Shown: positions 1 to 5,155 of the stretch, in pieces
How the letters are laid out: each line of letters starts with the position of its first letter
Numbering within the stretch: position 1 is the first letter of the stretch
Origin: Clostridiaceae bacterium
GTDB lineage: Bacteria; Bacillota; Clostridia; UBA1212; DUPL01
Direction: 5' to 3'
Length of the DNA: 5,287 nt
Assembly: GCA_012522035.1 (NCBI GenBank)
Contig: JAAYLF010000335.1
Span: forward strand, 1-5,287
Program-made: the position numbers and the translations under genes
The notes under the pieces: model-generated
What the model was told of the DNA's origin: nothing
The model's database searches: none
The model's input: the letters and a program-made list of their open reading frames with translations, nothing else

Positions 1-135
1 AGCTTCTAATGTAAAGTCTTTGTTATCGGTAATCGGTGGGGCATCCGAATTTGCATTCTTAAAAATCCAGATACCCGCAATGATCAACACGATGCAGACA
101 GGGACTATAATTTTGACGAGCTTTTTTTTATCCAT
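1..135 (-). CDS. Membrane-anchored protein, 5' part only; probable thioredoxin-like partner of the permease
   Basis: Only the first 45 residues are in the window; the gene runs off the left edge. The ATG at 133-135 is preceded on the minus strand by GGAGGA with a 9-base spacer, a strong ribosome binding site. The protein begins MDKKK, followed by a single hydrophobic stretch (about residues 6-25, ending GIWIF), then a short polar linker and the segment DNKDFTLEA. This is the layout of a signal anchor with an extracytoplasmic domain. It starts 27 bases after the permease stop codon, so it is almost certainly in the same operon. In related arsR/permease operons the third gene is often a thioredoxin-family protein with this kind of N-terminal anchor, and a DFTLEA-like strand commonly precedes its CxxC motif. 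That motif would lie outside the window, so the thioredoxin call is inference from context; the membrane anchor is seen directly. Confidence 0.6.
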   Translation of the reverse strand, partial: MDKKKLVKIIVPVCIVLIIAGIWIFKNANSDAPPITDNKDFTLEA

Positions 136-162
136 CAGCAGCAATCCTCCGTAGCATTTCCA

Positions 163-1176
163 CTAAATAATTAATGGTGCAATAGCGTTGAAAAAGTACC
201 CTACTATTATTATACCGGCAGCACAAATCCCGATGAAGAGCGCCATCAATTTAGGTTTTATGGCTTTACTTAGCATGATTAGTGATGGCAGTGACAAAGT
301 GGTAACACCCATCATGAAAGCTAATACAACACCAAGTTGCGCTCCTTTGGCAAGCAGGGCTTCTGCAATCGGAATAGTTCCGAAAATGTCAGCATAGATA
401 GGAATTCCTACTATTGTTGCCAACGGAACTGCCAGCGGATTACCGGTTCCTAAAATTTTAACGATCCAATCCTGCGGAATCCAGTTATGGATAACGGCGC
501 CTATTCCAACGCCTATCAATATATAAGGAAATACTTTTTTGAAGGTGTCGATTACCTGCTCTTTAGCAAAAACCAATCGGTCACGTCTTGTCAGGTCAGG
601 ATCTTCAATGTCAACATTTCCTCCTCTGGAAATGAACTTTTCGACGTATTTTTCCATATGCAATTTTTCAATGATGGTACCTCCGACAATTGCGATTAGC
701 AAACCGAGTACCACATAAATGATGGCTACTTTTGTTCCAAAAATACTCATCAAAAGAACCAATGATCCTAAGTCAACCATAGGGGAGGATATAAGAAACG
801 AAAAAGTTACCCCTAACGGCAGGCCTGCACTGGTGAAGCCCATGAACAATGGAATGGATGAACAGGAACAAAAGGGTGTCACCGTTCCCAGCAAAGCAGC
901 AATGGTATTCGCGCCAATTCCATGAAAGCGTCCCAATATTTTTTTAGTCCTTTCCGGCGGAAAGAAACTCTGAATATAAGAAATAATGAAAATTAAGACG
1001 CAAAGCAAAACAACAATCTTGATCGTATCATAGATAAAAAACTGTGCACTGGCGACCCAGCGATTGCTTATATCCAGCCCCAAAGCCGATAATCCGTTGC
1101 CTATCACATCATTGAGCCAATTCATGCCGAGTAGTTGATTCTGAATAAACCCCCAAATAGCTCTTAATACTTGCAT
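163..1176 (-). CDS. ArsP-type membrane permease (DUF318/PF03773 family), predicted metalloid efflux
   Basis: This 337-residue integral membrane protein is full length for the family. Residues 100-111 read TPFCSCSSIPLF, the family hallmark with a cysteine pair (C103, C105) near the end of a membrane helix, followed by SSPMVD (130-135). The second half has a related re-entrant-looking segment, VGIPIYADIFGTIPIAEALL (256-275). About eight hydrophobic segments can be picked out (roughly 48-70, 86-110, 119-146, 148-170, 213-233, 246-275, 280-303 and 308-336), with a charged cytoplasmic loop at about 171-212. Family members include ArsP exporters of methylated trivalent arsenicals and relatives linked to other metals. 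The adjacent ArsR gene supports an efflux role, but the exact substrate cannot be read from sequence. The ATG start follows GAGAGG with a 10-base spacer. An ArsR-type operator lies 35 bases upstream of the start, and the next gene follows after 27 bases. Confidence 0.9.
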   Translation of the reverse strand: MQVLRAIWGFIQNQLLGMNWLNDVIGNGLSALGLDISNRWVASAQFFIYDTIKIVVLLCVLIFIISYIQSFFPPERTKKILGRFHGIGANTIAALLGTVTPFCSCSSIPLFMGFTSAGLPLGVTFSFLISSPMVDLGSLVLLMSIFGTKVAIIYVVLGLLIAIVGGTIIEKLHMEKYVEKFISRGGNVDIEDPDLTRRDRLVFAKEQVIDTFKKVFPYILIGVGIGAVIHNWIPQDWIVKILGTGNPLAVPLATIVGIPIYADIFGTIPIAEALLAKGAQLGVVLAFMMGVTTLSLPSLIMLSKAIKPKLMALFIGICAAGIIIVGYFFNAIAPLII

Positions 1177-1210
1177 TGTGATAAAACCTCTCTTTCATAA
1201 TTGGACAGTC

Positions 1211-1230
1211 ATATCCAAAATATTTGATAT
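1211..1230 (-). promoter_or_regulatory. ArsR-type operator in front of the permease gene
   Basis: ATATCCAAAATATTTGATAT is a 20-base imperfect palindrome; the core 1213-1228 pairs at 12 of 16 positions. Bases 1213-1230 match the site at the repressor promoter in 17 of 18 positions. Dyads of this ATC...GAT kind are usual ArsR/SmtB binding sites. It lies after the terminator of the repressor gene and before the permease, so it probably controls a second transcript start. A TATATA at 1228-1233 (minus strand), overlapping the operator, could be a -10 box, but I see no convincing -35 box. Duplication of the site is direct observation; binding by the local repressor is inference. Confidence 0.65.
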
Positions 1231-1240
1231 ATAGTATCTG

Positions 1241-1268
1241 AAAAAAGCCATTTTATTAGATAAATGGC
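1241..1268 (-). terminator. Intrinsic terminator after the arsR gene
   Basis: Read on the minus strand, a perfect 7-bp stem (bases 1262-1268 paired with 1247-1253, GCCATTT/AAATGGC) with an 8-base loop is followed directly by six Ts (1246-1241). It begins two bases after the repressor stop codon. The stem is short and moderately GC-rich, so termination may be partial, allowing some read-through into the permease gene. Confidence 0.7.
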
Positions 1269-1270
1269 CT

Positions 1271-1582
1271 TTACAGACAACAATTACTTTCCTCAGTTAT
1301 TGCCTCCAGCGTGAGGAGCTCTTTCAAAAGTGCTATAGCTTCTCCGCCACCCTTTTCACATATTGTATAGTATATCCATTTGCCCTCAGGCCTGCTGTCC
1401 ACGATTCCGGACTCACAGAGAATTTTCATGTGATAGGACAACGAAGACTGTGGCATATCAAGCTGCTCTATCAGAACACAGGCACATTTTTCGCCGCTCC
1501 GAAGTAACTCAAGGATACGCAGCCGCTTTTCATCGCTGAAGGCTTTGAATACCTTTACTTGATCATCATATGTGGTAACTAT
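1271..1582 (-). CDS. arsR: ArsR-family metalloid-sensing repressor, apparent ATA start
   Basis: Winged-helix repressor of about 103 residues, typical of the ArsR/SmtB family. Numbered from the ATA at 1580-1582, the protein has KVFKAFSDEKRLRILELL (10-27), then GEKCACVLIEQL (30-41) with the CxC metalloid-binding pair C33/C35. The recognition helix is QSSLSYHMKIL (45-55) and the wing is SRPEGKWIYYTI (63-74). The protein ends in a cysteine pair, SNCCL, which could add thiol ligands. The frame is open from the stop at 1592-1594, yet has no ATG, GTG or TTG before M43, which lies inside the DNA-binding domain. GAGGTG (1588-1593) sits five bases ahead of the ATA, an ideal spacing, so I choose ATA. 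A frameshift or sequence error near the 5' end is the alternative. It should repress its own promoter and the permease and release DNA when As(III) or a similar metalloid binds. The family call is firm; the start is uncertain. Confidence 0.87.
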   Translation of the reverse strand: MVTTYDDQVKVFKAFSDEKRLRILELLRSGEKCACVLIEQLDMPQSSLSYHMKILCESGIVDSRPEGKWIYYTICEKGGGEAIALLKELLTLEAITEESNCCL

Positions 1583-1595
1583 GTTCTCACCTCAA

Positions 1596-1613
1596 ATCCA
1601 AAATACTTGATAT
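1596..1613 (-). promoter_or_regulatory. ArsR-type operator at the arsR start point
   Basis: The sequence ATCCAAAATACTTGATAT (plus strand) repeats the operator ahead of the permease with one mismatch. It lies just downstream of the -10 box, covering the predicted transcription start near 1612, a position where a bound repressor would block initiation. It ends just before the ribosome binding site. Binding is inferred from position, repeat and family precedent. Confidence 0.7.
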
Positions 1614-1618
1614 GATAC

Positions 1619-1647
1619 ATTATATGCTTCAAATTAAAAAGTGTCAA
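1619..1647 (-). promoter_or_regulatory. Consensus sigma-A promoter of arsR
   Basis: On the minus strand, TTGACA (1647-1642) and TATAAT (1624-1619) are separated by exactly 17 bases, a perfect match to the housekeeping consensus. Transcription would start near 1612, giving a 5' leader of about 30 bases before the proposed ATA start. A promoter this strong fits a system held off by a repressor. Confidence 0.88.
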
Positions 1648-1741
1648 TATGTTATTGATTTAAGAAAATGCAAACTAGGTTGTAATTTTAAATGACCGAG
1701 TTCTTTCTGAACCTATTCAATATATTTTTATAGCTATACGC

Positions 1742-1771
1742 TTGATAAAGATAAAAAGCTTATGTTATATT
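1742..1771 (+). promoter_or_regulatory. Probable sigma-A promoter of the GrpB-family gene (extended -10)
   Basis: TTGATA (1742-1747) and TATATT (1766-1771) are 18 bases apart, and TG at 1763-1764 makes an extended -10 element. The predicted start near 1778 gives an 80-base leader. The promoter is flanked by a perfect 7-base inverted repeat, CTTGATA (1741-1747) and TATCAAG (1773-1779); one arm overlaps the -35 box and the other the start point. This suggests, but does not prove, an operator. Confidence 0.6.
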
Positions 1772-1857
1772 GTATCAAGTGAAAGAAACTTGACTCGTTT
1801 TACTGAGAGTGAGAGCTATGAATAAAGACCAACAAATAGGATTTTTTGAGGAGAATT

Positions 1858-2424
1858 ATGGAAAAGGAACTTTCGGAGATGACATTGGAAGAGCTGTGGG
1901 AGCTTTTTCCAATATTTCTTGTTGAACATGATGAAAAGTGGTCCGGGTATTATATAGAGATAGAGGAATTTCTGCAGAAGGTGCTGGTAGACTATCCTAT
2001 CGATAGAATCAGTCATATAGGAAGCACTGCTATACAGGGTATATGGGCGAAGGACATTGTTGATGTGCTGATTGAAATACCTACTTACACTGACATTGTG
2101 GAAGTAGCTCAAGTGATAGAAAAGAGTGGATTTATTAGAATGTCTGCAGATGATAAAAGGGTTTCATTCAATAAAGGGTATACAAAGGATGGGTTTGCTG
2201 ATAAAGTTTATCACATTCATCTAAGATACACAGGAGACAATGACGAACTGTTTTTCAGAGATTATTTGAATGAGCATCCCAAAATTGCTAAAGAATATGA
2301 GAACTTAAAACTTGGATTATGGAAGAAGTACGAGCATAACAGAGATGCTTATACAGATGCAAAAACGGACTTCATTTACAGATGGACATCTGAGGCTCGC
2401 AAGATATATGGGGACAGATACTGA
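1858..2424 (+). CDS. GrpB family protein (UPF0157, PF04229)
   Basis: A 188-residue protein matching the usual length of the GrpB/UPF0157 family. The signature HIGSTAIQGIWAKDIVDVLI lies at residues 53-72 (commonly HIGSTSVPGLxAKPIIDIxV). Further family features are YHIHLR (118-123), LFFRDYLNEHP (131-141) and a C-terminal helix with many aromatic and charged residues. The GST...D pattern recalls the nucleotidyltransferase fold; family members are also found fused to dephospho-CoA kinase, but the biochemical role of stand-alone members is not established. No membrane segment or signal peptide is seen, so it is probably cytosolic. The ATG at 1858 follows GAGGAG with a short 4-base spacer; the frame can also be read from a TTG at 1846, but that codon overlaps the ribosome binding site. 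It is transcribed divergently from the arsenic operon and appears monocistronic. Confidence 0.88.
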   Translation: MEKELSEMTLEELWELFPIFLVEHDEKWSGYYIEIEEFLQKVLVDYPIDRISHIGSTAIQGIWAKDIVDVLIEIPTYTDIVEVAQVIEKSGFIRMSADDKRVSFNKGYTKDGFADKVYHIHLRYTGDNDELFFRDYLNEHPKIAKEYENLKLGLWKKYEHNRDAYTDAKTDFIYRWTSEARKIYGDRY

Positions 2425-2427
2425 AAA

Positions 2428-2477
2428 CCTTATAGTTTGAAAATATGTTTAGACAGAGCTGTTGGCGGGCTATAAGG
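2428..2477 (+). repeat. Perfect 8-base inverted repeat with 34-base spacer
   Basis: CCTTATAG (2428-2435) pairs exactly with CTATAAGG (2470-2477), starting four bases after the GrpB stop codon. No T-tract follows, so it is not a standard intrinsic terminator, though it may form a long-loop hairpin in the 3' end of that transcript. Confidence 0.4.
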
Positions 2478-2636
2478 CTTGATTTTACTGGATTTGCTGG
2501 ACTATATCCAAGTTGTCTATTCTCACAGAGGTATCCGACGGAAAGAAGAAGTTACGCAGCTGTTTTCATGCTCTTATGTTCATTGTTTCATATCTAACAA
2601 GTTTCTAAAAATCGTTTTAGGCTATCAGGTTAATCA

Positions 2637-2669
2637 ATAATCATTCATGAAAGTTCGTGATTATCTTTT
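2637..2669 (+). terminator. Possible weak intrinsic terminator downstream of the GrpB gene
   Basis: ATAATCA (2637-2643) pairs with TGATTAT (2658-2664), leaving a 14-base loop, and C plus TTTTT (2666-2670) follows. The stem is AU-rich and the loop long, so termination would be inefficient. It is the only hairpin with a T-run after the GrpB gene, 213 bases beyond its stop. Confidence 0.3.
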
Positions 2670-2745
2670 TGGGTGTGATTAATCCTTGATGAATGTTTGG
2701 AAAACCAAAAATGAACCATTCATTTGGTACTCGGATTTTTCGATG

Positions 2746-2774
2746 TTGAGTAATCAGGTTAATACTGGTAGAAT
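2746..2774 (+). promoter_or_regulatory. Probable promoter for the SnoaL-like and downstream genes
   Basis: TTGAGT (2746-2751) and TAGAAT (2769-2774) are separated by 17 bases, and TG at 2766-2767 gives an extended -10. The start would be near 2781, about 36 bases before the ATG. The spacer carries one copy of the 11-base direct repeat ATCAGGTTAAT, a possible regulator site. Confidence 0.55.
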
Positions 2775-2816
2775 CTATTATCTAGTAAGCAAATAAATCA
2801 TTGCAGGAACAGGAAT

Positions 2817-3167
2817 ATGGGTTATAAGGAAAAAGTCAAGCATTTCTATGTTATTAGAATAGGTAATGACGTTTTTCCGGCAGGCGTAGAGGGAATGAAA
2901 CAACATCTAATTGAGGTTAGGAAAACTTACCCGGACTTGAAGATGACAATTATCCGCCAATATATCGATGGCGATACAGTAATCTCGGAGTTTGTCATGG
3001 AGGGTACGCATCTGGGTGAATGGCTGGGCATGAAGCCCACGGGAAAGAAGCTGCGAATGACAGGTGTTGATATTGATAGGCTTATGGATGGGAAGATTGT
3101 CGAGTATGGTGGAGCAGTAAATACATTCGAAGCTCTTTCTGGAGAAGGGATTATTAAGCCTGCATAA
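2817..3167 (+). CDS. SnoaL/ester cyclase-like protein of the NTF2-like superfamily, internally shortened
   Basis: The 116-residue protein carries the core of the SnoaL-like/ester cyclase family: VEGMKQHLIEVRKTYPDL (24-41), DGDTVISEFVMEGTHLGEW (51-69), LGMKPTGKKLRMTGVDI (70-86) and RLMDGKIVEY (88-97). These form the curved sheet of an NTF2-like barrel that normally encloses a small ligand pocket. Family members are usually about 130-150 residues. Here the first helix (KEKVKHFY, 4-11) and GN (16-17) are followed almost directly by the VFPAG loop, so about 15-20 residues that usually read like LDxxDELxxxDYVDH are absent. The usual C-terminal W...D/L...G motif is also degenerate (NTFEAL). The start ATG follows AGGA with an 8-base spacer. 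A GNAT gene begins 31 bases downstream, probably on the same transcript. The fold assignment is confident; substrate and activity are unknown, and the protein may be impaired. Confidence 0.75.
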   Translation: MGYKEKVKHFYVIRIGNDVFPAGVEGMKQHLIEVRKTYPDLKMTIIRQYIDGDTVISEFVMEGTHLGEWLGMKPTGKKLRMTGVDIDRLMDGKIVEYGGAVNTFEALSGEGIIKPA

Positions 3168-3198
3168 TGATGATTTAAAAACAGGGAGGAATGTGGAA

Positions 3199-3669
3199 GT
3201 GGATATAAGTATAGTTGAAGTGAAGGATTCAAAAAAGAAAGGGCAGTTTGCAGAAGAGGTCATGAGATATTTGCCAGAATGGTTTGGAAATGAGAAAGCA
3301 CTTGTTGAGTTTGTAGATGGTGTGACATCTCTGCCATTTTGGGCTGCCTTGGATCATGAAGACAAATGCATTGGTTTTATTTCTATAAAGATTCATTATG
3401 GTCATACGGGCGATATCTATGTTTTTGGAGTATTGCCTGAATATCAGGGTAGAGGCATAGGAAGATTATTGTTGGCTAAAGCAGAAGAGTATCTAAAGAA
3501 CAATAATTGCAAGTACATAATTGTAAAAACGCTAAGCGATATTGTGGAATATGAACCCTACGAAAGAACAAGTCTGTTTTATAAAAAAGTTGGTTTCGAA
3601 GAATTAATAACATTAACTGAAATGTGGGATTCTGAAAATCCTTGCTTGATTATGATTAAAGAATTGTAA
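3199..3669 (+). CDS. GNAT family N-acetyltransferase
   Basis: A 156-residue single-domain GNAT protein. Acetyl-CoA binding motif A is clear at residues 74-92: YVFGVLPEYQGRGIGRLLL, with the Q-x-x-G-x-G pyrophosphate loop (QGRGIG, 83-88) between beta-4 and alpha-3. The later SLFYKKVGFEEL (125-136) is motif B, where the tyrosine is the usual general acid. The N-terminal EEVMRYLPEWFG segment (19-30) is common in a group of clostridial GNATs. The protein should transfer an acetyl group from acetyl-CoA to an amine, but its acceptor is not predictable. I chose GTG 3199 because GGGAGGA (3184-3190) lies eight bases upstream; GTG 3193 in the same frame is only two bases from that site. The gene follows the SnoaL-like gene by 31 bases and is probably co-transcribed with it. 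Confidence 0.88.
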   Translation: MDISIVEVKDSKKKGQFAEEVMRYLPEWFGNEKALVEFVDGVTSLPFWAALDHEDKCIGFISIKIHYGHTGDIYVFGVLPEYQGRGIGRLLLAKAEEYLKNNNCKYIIVKTLSDIVEYEPYERTSLFYKKVGFEELITLTEMWDSENPCLIMIKEL

Positions 3670-3735
3670 GTACAATGCATGCATGGTAAATGCTGTTGGT
3701 GGTTGTTTTGACCAGGAAAGGAAGTAGGCTTAAGC

Positions 3736-4659
3736 ATGTTCAACGTAATTGACCAAATTCAGGAATTATCTCCTTGTGCTGCGGTTAGATACAGAATTAG
3801 AAGAATACTCAAGCAAGAAATTGACTCTGAACTGTTTACTGAATTCTATAATAGCAAGTGGGTTGAATTATTGAAAGCAAACCAGCTCGATGATGGTGGA
3901 TATGGAAGGTTTCATTCCCGCGACTCAAAAACAAAGCAGAAATTTTCAACGACAGAAACAGCACTTAATTCTATGAAAATGCTGGATCTTCGACGTGGCA
4001 ATTCGTTGGTTGATAAATCATGTGACTATATGGAGAAAATATTAAGGAATGAAATTGATTGGCCGGATGGATTTGAAAAAAATCGATGGTACAGATCTGC
4101 TCAACCTTTGTTTGTTGCAACCAAACTCTCAATATTTGGTTCAAATTGCATGGAGTTTAAGGACATTTTCAATTGCTGGCATGCTATTTTAAAAGAAGCA
4201 TTTGAGAATGGTGAGTATAACAAGGATAGAACAAACAAGATATCAAAAGATTTATTGGGTTGTGATATTGATGGAAGTTATATTGGGCTCAACTCAATAT
4301 ATCTTATTGAGTTGTTCGGCAACATGCAAGCTGAAATAAGTGATGAGTTGAAACTAAATTACCTTAGATGGCTGCATCATAATGGACAGGTTGTTCGCTA
4401 TACAAATGTTGTACTAAATCATGGCTTTGATAACAATTTTTCTGAGTTGTACAAGGTGTATTTACTTCTTTCCAAATTTCCCTGCTTCAAAAAAGAATTT
4501 GAAGAAGAACTACGCTGTCTGAAAGACAAAAGGAATAAAGATGGTTTTTGGAACTTTGGCAAGAATTTTAAATGCCAGAAACTATCCGATGACTGGAGAC
4601 GACAGGAAAACATGAAAATTGATCATACTGTTTTGGCTTTGCTTTTATACATTGATTAA
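3736..4659 (+). CDS. Uncharacterised protein with terpene-cyclase/prenyltransferase-like toroid motifs
   Basis: I do not recognise a named family for this 307-residue protein. It has two segments resembling the repeats of alpha/alpha-toroid proteins (squalene-hopene cyclase, protein prenyltransferase): WVELLKANQLDDGGYGRFH (42-60) followed by STTETALNSMKML (71-83), and near the end NKDGFWNFG (267-275) followed by DHTVLALLLY (296-305). In toroid proteins such G/Y/W-rich turns join paired helices. The middle has helix-like blocks, including DWPDGFEKNRWYRSAQPLF (108-126). I do not see a DxDD cyclase motif, and no signal peptide or membrane segment is evident. The ATG is preceded by AAGGAAG and TAGG at workable distances. 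It lies 66 bases after the GNAT gene and 31 bases before the flavodoxin gene, suggesting co-expression with the flavodoxin. Being a real gene is near certain; the toroid fold is inference. Confidence 0.75.
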   Translation: MFNVIDQIQELSPCAAVRYRIRRILKQEIDSELFTEFYNSKWVELLKANQLDDGGYGRFHSRDSKTKQKFSTTETALNSMKMLDLRRGNSLVDKSCDYMEKILRNEIDWPDGFEKNRWYRSAQPLFVATKLSIFGSNCMEFKDIFNCWHAILKEAFENGEYNKDRTNKISKDLLGCDIDGSYIGLNSIYLIELFGNMQAEISDELKLNYLRWLHHNGQVVRYTNVVLNHGFDNNFSELYKVYLLLSKFPCFKKEFEEELRCLKDKRNKDGFWNFGKNFKCQKLSDDWRRQENMKIDHTVLALLLYID

Positions 4660-4690
4660 ACTTTTGAAACAAGGGATAGGGGGAATAAAG

Positions 4691-5155
4691 ATGAAAACAG
4701 CAATATTATATGAATCCTGGCACCATGGAAATACAAAAAGACTTTGTGATGAAATAAAGAAAGAATATCAAGATGTCATACTTCTCAATGTAAAAGAAGA
4801 TGTTATTGCTCTGGAAGAATATGATCTTATTGGTATTGCATCCGGTGTTGCCTTTGGCGGATTTTACAAAGAAATTTTGCAAGTAACAAAAGATAAAATG
4901 CCTGAATGCAAAAATGTTTTTCTTATGTATACCTGCGGAAAAACAGGGCCGGATTATGCAAAAAGCATAAAGAGAATTCTATCTAAGAAAAATTGTAATG
5001 TTCTTGGCACTTATTACTGCAAGGGATATGATACATATGGACCTTTCAAGCTTGTTGGTGGAATTAGCAAGGGGCATCCTACTGAAAGTGAAATTCAAGG
5101 TGCTGTGAGGTTCTATGGTGAGATAATCAGTAAATACATCAATTTCAAAGAATAA
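4691..5155 (+). CDS. Flavodoxin family protein
   Basis: A 154-residue protein with the short-chain flavodoxin layout. It opens with beta strand MKTAILYES and the phosphate-binding loop WHHGNTKRL (10-18), in which GNT matches the T-G-N-T core that holds the FMN phosphate. Residues 44-59 (YDLIGIASGVAFGGFY) form the second strand and a flavin-contacting loop. VFLMYTCGKTG (76-86) is the third strand and loop, and CKGYDTYGPFKLVGGISKGHP (110-130) is a distinctive conserved segment of this subgroup. It should bind FMN non-covalently and act as a low-potential electron carrier or small flavin reductase in the cytosol; its partner is unknown. The frame is open from further upstream, but the ATG at 4691 has AGGGGGA six bases ahead, so it is the likely start. 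It follows the toroid-like gene by 31 bases. Confidence 0.88.
   Translation: MKTAILYESWHHGNTKRLCDEIKKEYQDVILLNVKEDVIALEEYDLIGIASGVAFGGFYKEILQVTKDKMPECKNVFLMYTCGKTGPDYAKSIKRILSKKNCNVLGTYYCKGYDTYGPFKLVGGISKGHPTESEIQGAVRFYGEIISKYINFKE

Larger units (their letters stand above)
2425..2816 (+). other. Intergenic region of about 390 bases with inverted and direct repeats, no convincing gene
   Basis: No frame here has a good start with coding character. One weak frame from TTG 2479 to TAA 2640 (53 codons) contains DYIQVVYSHRGIRRKEE, which I do not recognise; it could be a gene remnant. Structural elements are a perfect 8-base inverted repeat with a 34-base spacer (2428-2435/2470-2477), a 7-base stem followed by T5 (2637-2664), a hairpin at 2704-2728 and an 11-base direct repeat (2624-2634 and 2753-2763). 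A good promoter for the next gene occupies 2746-2774. The two genes flanking the region are therefore probably separate transcription units. Confidence 0.6.

Noticed and set aside
1816..2112. A 98-codon minus-strand frame opposite the GrpB-family gene
   Set aside because: It is antisense to a gene with clear family motifs, and its translation has no recognisable features.
2592..2598. ATCTAAC, matching the RYYYAAC box of integron attC sites, near NTF2-like and GNAT genes typical of cassettes
   Set aside because: No matching GTTRRRY box at a suitable distance and no paired inner boxes; a 7-base degenerate match is expected by chance.
2479..2640. A 53-codon frame with DYIQVVYSHRGIRRKEE, loosely like the C-terminus of IS3-type transposases
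   Set aside because: The resemblance is a few residues only, with no ATG, no further transposase motifs and no terminal repeats.
2635..2752. Possible miniature transposable element between the two 11-base direct repeats
   Set aside because: The ends of the segment are not inverted repeats of each other, and no second copy is in the window.
2907..3263. Two long minus-strand frames opposite the SnoaL-like and GNAT genes
   Set aside because: Both are shadows of well-supported plus-strand genes and cross the gene boundary.
3671..3676. TACAAT as a -10 box for the toroid-like gene
   Set aside because: The nearest -35-like TTGATT is 19 bases away and inside the GNAT gene; too weak to call.
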